Of a stretch of 64,000 nucleotides of DNA, positions 56,898-64,000 are shown in pieces (the first letter of the stretch is position 1; the number at the start of each line of letters is the position of its first letter). The DNA lies in contig MWYZ01000084.1 of the NCBI GenBank assembly GCA_002050365.1, positions 1 through 64,000 of the forward strand. Reading direction: 5' to 3'. The stretch comes from Acidobacteria bacterium 28-1. GTDB taxonomy: Bacteria; Acidobacteriota; Blastocatellia; Pyrinomonadales; Pyrinomonadaceae. Made by a program: the position numbers and the translations under genes. The notes beneath the pieces were generated by a model, which was not told where the DNA came from, did not search any database, and saw only the letters and a list, made by a program, of their open reading frames with translations.

Positions 56898-58886
56898 TTA
56901 TCCGATGCGCCGCAACAGACCTGTGAATCGGGGATCTGAGCGAAGGCTGTCGAATTCCGGCGCGATATTAAGCAGGGTGAATTGCTGATTTCGATCCTCG
57001 TAAGCCTTTTCCAGCCATTCAAACGCCTGGTCTTTCTCACCCAGACCTGCATAGACCATTGCTATATTATATGGTGGAACGTAGCGGTGCTTTGACATCT
57101 CTTTCATTTCGTTGAGTATCTTCTTCGCTTCGTCTCTTTTACCCGAAACCGCATAGACGTATCCAAGCAACGATGTCGTTTCGGAAACGTCTCTCGCAGC
57201 GTCTCTCGCGTTACTTAACTCGGCGACGGCTTGCTCATACATTTTCTTTTCCTTGTAGGCTCTTCCCAGAAAGAGATGCGCGGCAAGAAAGTTCGGATCT
57301 AGTTCAAGCGTCTTGTAACATGCCTCGATTGCTTCATCATAACGACGCGCAAAGAAAAATACTCTGCCCACAACCGCATTGATGATGAGCGAGAACGGGT
57401 CTAACTCATGCGCTCGTTTAATCTCGGCGACGGCTTCTTCATGCCGCCCGATTTTTATCAAATAGATAGAATAATAAAGATGAGTCGTCGGATAATTCGG
57501 GTTAAGTTCGACGGCTCGCCGGTACTCTTTCTCAACTCCCGACCAATCCCAATCGTATTCGGCTTTGATTTGCAGCATCGTCGCGTGCGCCTCGACGAGC
57601 GTGTCGTCAAGCTCTAGAGCCTTGATCGCCGCCGCCTTTGCCTGCGGGAAAGACTCCCTCGGCGGCGCGTCGGAGTTGATGGCAAGGACGGCGTAGGAAT
57701 CCGCCAAGCCCGCGTAAGCCAAAGCGTAATTCGGGTCTTTGTAAATCGCCTGCTGATAATAGGCGATGCTTTTGTTCAGTCCTTCTGTTGTTCGCTTACT
57801 CCAAAAATACCGACCTGTCAGGTAAAGCCGATACGCTTCGGTATTCTCGGTGTATCGCTTGGCAAGCCGCTTCTCATCCTCGCCCGTCAATTTCAATTGC
57901 AGTTTCTCTGAAATTTCTTTCGCAATTTCTTCCTGCAGCGAGAATATATCTGCCAGCCGCCGACTAAACCTCTTGCCCCAAAGCTGTGAGCCGTCCGCCG
58001 CGTTTGTTAGTTCCGCCTGAATAATCAGATTTTCGCCCTGCTGAATGACTCTCCCCGTCAGCACTGCGTCAACGTGCAGGTCGCGTCCCACTTTTTGAGC
58101 ATCAATCTGCTGTCCTTTATAGCGAAAAGAAGTTGTGCGTGCGATTACCTTTAAATCCGGCAGTTGTGACAAGCTATTAATGAGGCTTTCGGTGATACCG
58201 TCGCTCATATATTCTCTATTCGTATCAGCATTCGCACTCTCAAGTGGCAAAACCGCCAGAGAATGTATTGCCTTTTCACCTCTACCTAAATAAATGATGG
58301 ATGCAACCGCAATTACGAGCGCGACCAAAGCAAATACCGCACTCGCCTTGGATTCTTTAATCTTAGCAACTAGATTTTTAATGCTTGATGTGGTTTCCGG
58401 CGATGTGCCAGCGTCGGTTTGAGTCGTCGGTTGATTGGCGGTTTCAACCGTTGCCTGTCGGCTGCTTGTCGTAACTGTCTCGCCTTCACTCAGTTTCGGC
58501 GATTCGGAGCGTTCTGCCTCGGTTTCAAATTCCAAATCTTCATTGGGAGCATCTTTTAATTGCGCGATAAAACGGTAACCGCGCTTGTGAACCGTCTCGA
58601 TGTAACGCGGCGCACCGGCATCGTCGCCCAATTCGCGGCGGATGTCTTTGACCGCACGCATCAGCGCATTATCCGTGACGAAGGTTTCCTTCCAAATCTG
58701 CTCAAATAATTCCTGCTTTTCCACCACACTCCCGCGCTGTTCAATCAGGTAAATAAGCACATCAAACGAACGCGGCGTAAGTGCTTTCGGTTGACCGCCT
58801 TTAAGCACCCGAAAGTTACCGCGTTCAATAACGACATCATCAAAATAGTAGCTAGAACCGTTGGACTGCTTCGAGTTTTCCTTCAT
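56898..58886 (-). CDS. CadC-like winged-helix regulator with TPR sensor domain
   Basis: 662 residues. The N-terminal OmpR-type winged helix (about 13-110) shows VLKGGQPKALTPRSFDVLIYLIEQRGSVVEKQEL and YIETVHKRGYRF. One transmembrane helix (about 190-210, AVFALVALVIAVASIIYLG) follows a disordered linker. Next comes a FlgO-like domain (SLAVLPLESANADTNREYMSDGITESLINSL to QLWGKRF), then about seven TPR units to the C-terminus. The layout is a membrane-anchored one-component regulator reading an extracytoplasmic signal, a type very common in Acidobacteriota. It has no receiver domain. The target genes cannot be told; the secreted protein at 59275 is nearby and divergent. Confidence 0.9.
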   Translation of the reverse strand: MKENSKQSNGSSYYFDDVVIERGNFRVLKGGQPKALTPRSFDVLIYLIEQRGSVVEKQELFEQIWKETFVTDNALMRAVKDIRRELGDDAGAPRYIETVHKRGYRFIAQLKDAPNEDLEFETEAERSESPKLSEGETVTTSSRQATVETANQPTTQTDAGTSPETTSSIKNLVAKIKESKASAVFALVALVIAVASIIYLGRGEKAIHSLAVLPLESANADTNREYMSDGITESLINSLSQLPDLKVIARTTSFRYKGQQIDAQKVGRDLHVDAVLTGRVIQQGENLIIQAELTNAADGSQLWGKRFSRRLADIFSLQEEIAKEISEKLQLKLTGEDEKRLAKRYTENTEAYRLYLTGRYFWSKRTTEGLNKSIAYYQQAIYKDPNYALAYAGLADSYAVLAINSDAPPRESFPQAKAAAIKALELDDTLVEAHATMLQIKAEYDWDWSGVEKEYRRAVELNPNYPTTHLYYSIYLIKIGRHEEAVAEIKRAHELDPFSLIINAVVGRVFFFARRYDEAIEACYKTLELDPNFLAAHLFLGRAYKEKKMYEQAVAELSNARDAARDVSETTSLLGYVYAVSGKRDEAKKILNEMKEMSKHRYVPPYNIAMVYAGLGEKDQAFEWLEKAYEDRNQQFTLLNIAPEFDSLRSDPRFTGLLRRIG

Positions 58887-59027
58887 TGGTCAGTGAAATA
58901 GTGACAACTTCAACATAAAACAGAAAAAAGTCAGGTTCACGTCAGGCTTCGGTCATGACTTAATACCCCGGCGGTAATTATAATCCCGTTTATAAATTTC
59001 CAAAAGTAAATCTTAGGAGAATAAAAA

Positions 59028-59245
59028 ATGAAACGAAAGCGAAACTTTCAAAACTGCAACAAACCGTTTGCCTGAAACCCCAAAACCTGCAAGCAAAGTT
59101 TCTTTTAGGGCAAACTTATTTGCTCAATGGTGATAAGCAATCGGCGCGAAATCAAGTAAAAAAAGTCGCGTCGCTCGATTCGCAGTTGGCGAAAATACTT
59201 TACGCCGCGATTTACGGCAATTCGCTCGTCGCGGCTGAAAAATAA
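59028..59245 (+). pseudogene. remnant of a TPR protein gene
   Basis: ATG 59028 with TAGGAGA upstream starts a frame that stops after 15 codons. A second frame from 59036 to TAA 59243 is fully open and reads like a TPR C-terminus: LKPQNLQAKFLLGQTYLLNG, then DKQSARNQVKKVASLDSQL. The original gene seems to have lost most of its length by deletion and then shifted frame, keeping only its ribosome site and its tail. Confidence 0.6.
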
Positions 59246-59274
59246 ACAAAAACAAAATGAAGGAGACAAAAAAA

Positions 59275-59817
59275 ATGAAAACAACCATAAAATCGAACCT
59301 GAAACGAATCGTTACCGCAGCCGTCTGCGGAGTTATTTCTATTATCTTGCTGGTGGTGGGAATTTCCACCATCGGAAACCGTGTCAACTTCGCCCGCACC
59401 GCGCAGGCGCAGGAAGAAACAAAATCCAGTGCTGATGAGTCATCTTCCTCAAGACGCTTCAGATGCTCAAACGCGACATTGACGGGCAGATATGCGATCA
59501 GAGGCGATGGCTTTGTTCCTAGTGGACCGCCGCCAGCCCCGATGGTTCCGTTCGCTACGGTGGGCATCATGACCCTGGACGTCTTCGGCAATCTTTCCAA
59601 TGCCGTAACCGTCAGTAATAATGGCATGATTATGTCCAATATCGATTCCGGCACTTACACCGTGAATGCCGACTGCAGGGGAACGATGACCATAATGATT
59701 CCCGCCCCGCCTTTCCAGCTCAACTTTAATCTTGTCGTCGCAGATCGAGGAAAGGAATTCTACCTCATTAGCACCACGCCATCCGTCGTCACTGCCGGGG
59801 GCAAGCGGGTTGAATAA
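59275..59817 (+). CDS. exported acidobacterial-type protein of unknown function
   Basis: 180 residues from ATG 59275, which has AAGGAGA at 59260-59266; ATG 59257 is the alternative. A membrane anchor or signal (VTAAVCGVISIILLVVGIST) ends near AQAQEE. The mature domain reads CSNATLTGRYAIRGDGFVP, MTLDVFGNLSNAVTVSNNG, SGTYTVNADCRGTMTIMI and a beta-strand end. The two Cys (in FRCSNA and ADCRG) could bridge. Proteins with this C-N-A-x-L-x-G-x-Y start and G-T-Y-x-V-N-x-D-C core are frequent in acidobacteria, but their role is unknown. Confidence 0.78.
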   Translation: MKTTIKSNLKRIVTAAVCGVISIILLVVGISTIGNRVNFARTAQAQEETKSSADESSSSRRFRCSNATLTGRYAIRGDGFVPSGPPPAPMVPFATVGIMTLDVFGNLSNAVTVSNNGMIMSNIDSGTYTVNADCRGTMTIMIPAPPFQLNFNLVVADRGKEFYLISTTPSVVTAGGKRVE

Positions 59818-59881
59818 ACAAATCTGGATTTGCCGTCAGATGGAGTGAAGAAAAAGCTGCATAAAAGCAATCCGCGCAGGG

Positions 59882-59910
59882 CGCGAAGAGTGATGACATC
59901 ACTCTTCGCG
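59882..59910 (+). terminator. hairpin terminator after the exported protein
   Basis: CGCGAAGAGTGATG and CATCACTCTTCGCG are complementary around a single base, in practice about a 12-bp stem with a 5-nt loop, followed by TTTCTCTCTT. It can stop the plus-strand transcript. The rest of the gap to 60102 shows nothing recognisable. Confidence 0.75.
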
Positions 59911-60102
59911 TTTCTCTCTTGCGCGGTCGCTCTAAGATAATTCAATCGTTGCGTTGCGGCATTGCAGGTTTATCGCACCCTTTCGCGCCTGACAGCTCAC
60001 ATCAGCAGACGCAGACGATAGCGCTAAAGAAAACATACTAACTTTGCCGCCCGAACTCCATTGGGGGTGCTTGTCAGTTTTTAGCTTCGATGACATTGCT
60101 CC

Positions 60103-61380
60103 CTATGGTTCTAAAAGAAAACCTTGTTTGAATCGCAGCTTGATTTTGTGAACATTCTGCAAATCTTTGATGGGATTTCCCTCCAGCGCGAGAAAACTCG
60201 CTTCAAAGCCTTCTTTGATTTCTCCGATTTTTCGCTGCGGAAAAATTGTTTTGGCAGTTGTTTCCGTCCACATCTTGAGCAAGGTCAGATTGTCGAACAC
60301 GCCTAAGCCCCGAAGATACTCAACCTCCTTCACGGAGCTATCTGTCACATTATCGCTGCCGATGGCGAGCGCGACACCGTTTTCGCGCAAAAGTTTCAGA
60401 TTAACCGTCTGTGTCTTCAATACCTGCGGGAGGTCTTCCTTGCGTAATATCATTGGCGGAAGAGTGGAAACGATAGCGCACGTCGTGATGACTGTAATTC
60501 CGCGTTTGGCGGCTAGCTTCGCATCTTCAACCGCAATTGGTGTCAAGCCAAGCAAAGGAAGATGCGCTATCTCATCAACGCCCGCCGTCACCGCGTAATG
60601 AAAATCGGCGGCATTCGTCACATGCGTGGACACTCGCAGATTGTTGGCGTGGGCTTTCTTAACAATTAGCGGCAAAAGGTGCGGGTCGAGTCCTTTTTGT
60701 CCGAAGTAAGTCGAGTCGCCCTTTCGCTTCTCGAACTCGTCGGAGAACCACAAGAATGTCTTGATGAAATCGGGGCGAAGTCTGAGGATTAGCGACCATT
60801 TCTTCTCCAAGTCAGCCTCCGAATCAATCGTGAAATAGCGATAATCCTTCAGTGTTTCTTTTGTAAACTCCGGATAATATCCTTGCGGCAACAGGATTCT
60901 TTCAACTAGACCGACGGGGTGTCCTCCCGTGGAAGTCAGCGACCCCTGCGCCAGAGCCACATCAAGGCTGTTTTGCCGGTTGATCGAAAGACGATGTTTC
61001 ACCTCGTCTTTCAGCGGGAGATTGCCTTGTATCTGCACATAGAAAACGCCATCGGCAAGATACTTTTGAATCGCCCGCTTGTCCCACTCTTCTACACCTG
61101 TCCCGATATTGTGATTGTGCGCTTCGCCAAACGGCGGGACAATCCACGCTCCCGCCAAATCCAGAGTGCTATCCACACGGGCAGGTTTCTTGAATTTGAA
61201 CCGTCCATTGACGCTATAAACAGTTCGTGAATCAAAGGATTTGCCATTGAACCATTTCCCGTTGGTCAAGGCGACATTCGGCGGCTTCTGAGACCGTGGC
61301 ACAACCTGAGATAGTGCGCTGAGTGCCGTAAAGGTAAGAAGAATCGTAATGTACAAAAGCACACTTAGTTTTCTTTTCAT
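60103..61380 (-). CDS. exported amidohydrolase-superfamily enzyme
   Basis: 425 residues with a signal peptide ending near ALSQVV. The metal-dependent hydrolase pattern is visible: PPFGEAHNHNIG (HxH metal pair), LRVSTHVTNAADF and EIAHLPLL (further His ligands) and IGSDNVTD (Asp). The C-terminus, GEIKEGFEASFLALEGNPIKDLQNV, matches the closing strand of imidazolonepropionase-like proteins. A carboxylated Lys may lie in FIKTFLWFSDE. The substrate is unknown; an exported hydrolase of cyclic amides or dipeptides is typical. Confidence 0.85.
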   Translation of the reverse strand: MKRKLSVLLYITILLTFTALSALSQVVPRSQKPPNVALTNGKWFNGKSFDSRTVYSVNGRFKFKKPARVDSTLDLAGAWIVPPFGEAHNHNIGTGVEEWDKRAIQKYLADGVFYVQIQGNLPLKDEVKHRLSINRQNSLDVALAQGSLTSTGGHPVGLVERILLPQGYYPEFTKETLKDYRYFTIDSEADLEKKWSLILRLRPDFIKTFLWFSDEFEKRKGDSTYFGQKGLDPHLLPLIVKKAHANNLRVSTHVTNAADFHYAVTAGVDEIAHLPLLGLTPIAVEDAKLAAKRGITVITTCAIVSTLPPMILRKEDLPQVLKTQTVNLKLLRENGVALAIGSDNVTDSSVKEVEYLRGLGVFDNLTLLKMWTETTAKTIFPQRKIGEIKEGFEASFLALEGNPIKDLQNVHKIKLRFKQGFLLEP

Positions 61381-61417
61381 CTGTTTTCTCCCCTCTCTCG
61401 ACTGACTTTTTTAATTT

Positions 61418-63082
61418 TTACTCTGGAATCTGCTGCAAAATTGTTCCAATCAAACCGAAATCGGAAACGGTTTTGCGCTCGAAACCTTTTTCCGTAAAAC
61501 GAGTTTCAGTCGAATAAAACGTGGCGAGTTTTTTGTTTTCACCTTTCTTTTTTCCTAAAACTTCGACAATTTTCGTCGCCGAATCAGCGTCTCTTCCAAA
61601 AGTTACGGCAACGGCTTGGCTTTCGGCAAACCGTTGAAATTTCGGAGTTTTTGTGAAATTTTGCCCGCTTCGTTTAGCTTGCAGACATTTTAAAACACTT
61701 TCGCCGTCGCCCAAAAGCAATTTGTTCTCAATAAATAATGCCGCCAATTGTTTATTTTCCGAAAACCACACTTCTGCGTTTTCGCGCTTTTCAGAAGGGG
61801 CGTTAAAATTGATTTCTTTTGAGATTGAACTTTTCAATTTCTCCAAGTCTTTAACTGAAACAATTAATACGCTTCTGTCGCCGTCTTCGTCAAACCGCAC
61901 CGTTAAAATTTCCGGATCAATCGAACTTAAAAAAGTTTCTGCGTCAGAAACACCGTAAGGTTCGAGCAAAGCGTCGGAAAATTGAATCAAAAGTTTTCCG
62001 CTCAAAGCATCGGTATTTTTCGCTGTCAGAAGAAGCAGACTGCGCCACGCAATGAGTGGATTTTTTAGATTATAACGAGTCGTGGTGAAAAAATCAGAAG
62101 GCAAAAATTCTGCCGAATTCGTTTGCGAATCAAAGGATGTCGCCAAAGTTTCTTTAATTACGGAAGACGTTTCCATAGTCAAAGAGACTGAAAAATTATC
62201 TTCGATTCCGCGTTCGGTTTTGTTCGCCGTCCAGACAATTTCTTCAGTCGTATTCTGCAAAATTTGCGGCATAATTCGCGCAATAAGACTTCTTGCGTCA
62301 GATTCTTCGGTGGTGTCAACCGCCAGAGAAACGCCTACAAGATTAGCGATTTGAGCTATGCCTGCGGACGAAAGGTAACCAAAAGCTAAATTATTTTCAG
62401 AATAGGCGCGTGTTAAAGCGTCGTTTTTTTCCAAACTTTCCGCTTCACCTTTTTTTACTGCTAAACATTTTTCGATAGCTGACCAATCGTTACCAAAATA
62501 AATCAAACTGTTTTGGACATACGCGAAAGTTTTGCGTTCGTCGCTCGCCGTCCAAGTGAAAAGTTTGCCGTCCGCTTTATCGCGTCGTTCGAGTTTCGCA
62601 TCAACACCATAATTTTTCATCACGAAGTCGTTAAGCTGATTTTCGGCGAATGAAAGCGTTTGCCAAGACCAGGCGTGAGTTTCGGCAACTGTGACAAACT
62701 GCGGTTTGAAATTGAGGATGGAATTCTCTTCGGTGATTTTTTTCTCAGACGTTTCAAAACCGGTAATGGCAACCGCCAGCTGCATATTTTTCAGCGCGGA
62801 AAAATCTGGTTGGTCGGCGGCGAGTTCTTGAAACGCCTGGCTTTCAGTCAAAGTTTGAAGAGTTTCAGCGAGGTCGTTCGTTTCAAGATAAATAATCGCA
62901 TCGCTCGGCGCGAGAGTTCGCATATCAGTTTTTTGCGTGGTGCGGCAAGCGCTTAAAGCGAACGAAAAAGTGATGACAAAAAAGTAGAAATATAATTTTA
63001 CAAAAACCGAATTCTGAAAAATAGAGTTGTGTTTTTCGCCCTTCTTTCGTATTTTTACATTCTGAAATAACATCAACAGCAA
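61418..63082 (-). CDS. DUF3352-like lipoprotein of unknown function
   Basis: 554 residues. After a basic N-terminus and a hydrophobic stretch comes the lipobox FALSACRTT (Cys near residue 46). The mature protein repeats a pattern of predicted alternating strands with DAIIYLETNDLAETLQTL, LEKNDALTRAYSENNLAFGYLSSAG and FLSSIDPEILTVRFDEDGDRSVLIVSVK, resembling the DUF3352 family. No catalytic motif is seen. ATG 63073 is an alternative start. Confidence 0.65.
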   Translation of the reverse strand: MLLMLFQNVKIRKKGEKHNSIFQNSVFVKLYFYFFVITFSFALSACRTTQKTDMRTLAPSDAIIYLETNDLAETLQTLTESQAFQELAADQPDFSALKNMQLAVAITGFETSEKKITEENSILNFKPQFVTVAETHAWSWQTLSFAENQLNDFVMKNYGVDAKLERRDKADGKLFTWTASDERKTFAYVQNSLIYFGNDWSAIEKCLAVKKGEAESLEKNDALTRAYSENNLAFGYLSSAGIAQIANLVGVSLAVDTTEESDARSLIARIMPQILQNTTEEIVWTANKTERGIEDNFSVSLTMETSSVIKETLATSFDSQTNSAEFLPSDFFTTTRYNLKNPLIAWRSLLLLTAKNTDALSGKLLIQFSDALLEPYGVSDAETFLSSIDPEILTVRFDEDGDRSVLIVSVKDLEKLKSSISKEINFNAPSEKRENAEVWFSENKQLAALFIENKLLLGDGESVLKCLQAKRSGQNFTKTPKFQRFAESQAVAVTFGRDADSATKIVEVLGKKKGENKKLATFYSTETRFTEKGFERKTVSDFGLIGTILQQIPE

Positions 63083-63139
63083 TGTTAATAAACAATTTTC
63101 AAATCTTCTAATCGAAAAAACGGAGAAAAAATAGAAAAA

Positions 63140-64000
63140 ATGGCGACAATCTCATTTTACGGCGGTGTCGGAACGGTTACGGGTTCAAAATATCTGCTTG
63201 AACACAACGGCAAACGGGTTTTGGTTGACTGCGGACTTTTTCAAGGCTTAAAAGAACTTCGAGAAAAAAATTGGCAAGAGCCGCCGTTTAATCCACAGGA
63301 GATTGACGCGGTTATCATTACGCACGCGCACATTGACCACACGGGTTATCTGCCGCGACTCGTCAAATTAGGTTTTGCGGGCAAAGTCTACACATCGCGG
63401 GCGACTTGCGATTTGCTGAAAATTTTATTGCCCGATTCGGGACGACTTCAGGAAGAAGAAGCCGATTACCGCAACCGCAAAAACTTGACTTCGCATTCGC
63501 CCGCGCTGCCGCTTTACGACGAACGCGATGCGGAAGCCGCGCTTAAATTGCTTTCGCCCGTGCCGAACGACGGTAATCCGATTGAAATTGTCGACGGTTT
63601 TAAGGCGAGTTTTGATGTCGCCGGACATATCTTAGGCGCGAGTCTTGTTTTAGTCGAACTCGAAAAAGCCAGAGAAAACGGCGATTCGATAAAATTTTTG
63701 TTCTCCGGTGATTTAGGTCATTATGACCAGCCGATTGTCAAAGACCCGACCGCGCCGACCAACGCCGATTATGTGATGGTCGAATCAACTTACGGCAACC
63801 GTCTGCACGGCGACGAATCAAGCGAAGACCAAATGGCTGAGGTCATTAACGAAGCTGCGAAAAATAACGAACCGATTTTAATTCCGGCGTTTGCGATTGG
63901 GCGAACACAGGAAATTTTGTATCTGATTCGTGAATTAGAAGAACAAAAACGCATTCCCGTTCTGCCGGTGCGGGTTGATTCGCCGATGGCTGCGCAGGCA
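63140..64000 (+). CDS. beta-CASP metallo-beta-lactamase-fold nuclease (partial)
   Basis: The first 287 residues are present and the gene runs off the right edge. The MBL core shows FYGGVGTVTGSKYLLEHNGKRVLVDCGLFQG, the metal motif ITHAHIDHTGYLPRLV, then SFDVAGHILGASL (His ligand) and FLFSGDLGHYDQPIV (Asp ligand). The beta-CASP part starts at YVMVESTYGNRLHGDE and PAFAIGRTQEILYLI. Family members are RNA-processing or CPSF-73-like nucleases. It is divergent from the lipoprotein gene. Confidence 0.93.
   Translation, partial: MATISFYGGVGTVTGSKYLLEHNGKRVLVDCGLFQGLKELREKNWQEPPFNPQEIDAVIITHAHIDHTGYLPRLVKLGFAGKVYTSRATCDLLKILLPDSGRLQEEEADYRNRKNLTSHSPALPLYDERDAEAALKLLSPVPNDGNPIEIVDGFKASFDVAGHILGASLVLVELEKARENGDSIKFLFSGDLGHYDQPIVKDPTAPTNADYVMVESTYGNRLHGDESSEDQMAEVINEAAKNNEPILIPAFAIGRTQEILYLIRELEEQKRIPVLPVRVDSPMAAQA

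Noticed and set aside
1-64000. CRISPR arrays, prophage or complete insertion sequences
   Set aside because: The repeats here are short 7-bp tandem units or palindromes without regular unique spacers, and no transposase, integrase or phage structural gene is seen.

Overview
The window reads as a stretch of chromosome from an acidobacterium, most likely class Blastocatellia (Pyrinomonadales-like). This is an inference from gene content: a winged-helix/TPR regulator of the CadC-like acidobacterial type, a DUF3494 exoprotein with Cys-containing repeats, a Ccs-type cytochrome c maturation system beside cytochrome oxidase genes, FG-GAP protein debris and moderate GC. No rRNA is present to confirm it. 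Most genes look intact and chromosomal; there is no phage, CRISPR array or recognisable transposase.

Layout. 1-3.8 kb: tRNA-Arg, a secreted DUF3494 (ice-binding-like) protein, then a decayed FG-GAP fragment between two strong hairpins. 3.8-8 kb: lipoprotein cytochrome c, DUF6624 protein, Uma2-like nuclease, penicillin-acylase-family hydrolase. 8-17.7 kb: a Kdp potassium-transport locus with split sensor (DUF4118 kinase at one end, KdpD/USP half at the other), KdpE, an outer-membrane protein, three tiny membrane proteins including KdpF, then kdpA-B-C. This locus carries four separate lesions: a kdpE frameshift, a kdpA frameshift, an in-frame kdpA stop codon, and a kdpC lacking its C-terminus that runs into a fragment of a second kdpA. 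17.7-21.4 kb: RuvX, an S41-like protein lacking its catalytic Ser and Lys, an AAC(6')-like acetyltransferase and an exported protein. 21.4-29.3 kb: cytochrome c maturation (ResB, CcsA, TPR) on the minus strand and heme O synthase, ferredoxin, PAP2, COX III and DUF420 on the plus strand. 29.3-29.6 kb: a well-matched c-di-AMP riboswitch with a promoter and terminator but no gene behind it. 29.7-34.8 kb: M1 peptidase, VOC protein, a SWIM-finger/Rad52 fusion divergent from an XRE regulator, and a membrane protein. 34.9-42.6 kb: trpE-D-C-F-B-A-aroF on the minus strand, preceded by a Trp-rich leader peptide and attenuator. 42.6-56.4 kb: argS translationally coupled behind a MazF-type toxin-antitoxin pair, sucC, DUF4344, pepA, smpB, HNH protein, tRNA-Gln, thioesterase, TylF-type methyltransferase, ETF-QO, CsbD, a zincin, hrcA and a SprT-like protein. 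56.4-64 kb: transcriptional regulator, a TPR remnant, secreted proteins, amidohydrolase, lipoprotein and the start of a beta-CASP/MBL nuclease. The stretch 56604-56897 is AT-rich and I see nothing functional in it.

The most unusual signal is repetitive. At least seventeen short arrays of degenerate 7-bp units lie in this 64 kb, each array with its own unit. They sit mainly between genes and often form long hairpins, but five lie in frame inside protein-coding genes (penicillin acylase, trpE, SWIM-Rad52, the exported protein at 20.2 kb and the SprT-like gene). Two MITE-like elements share related terminal inverted repeats, and several REP-like palindromes decorate the trp operon, supplying the last codons of trpB and trpE.
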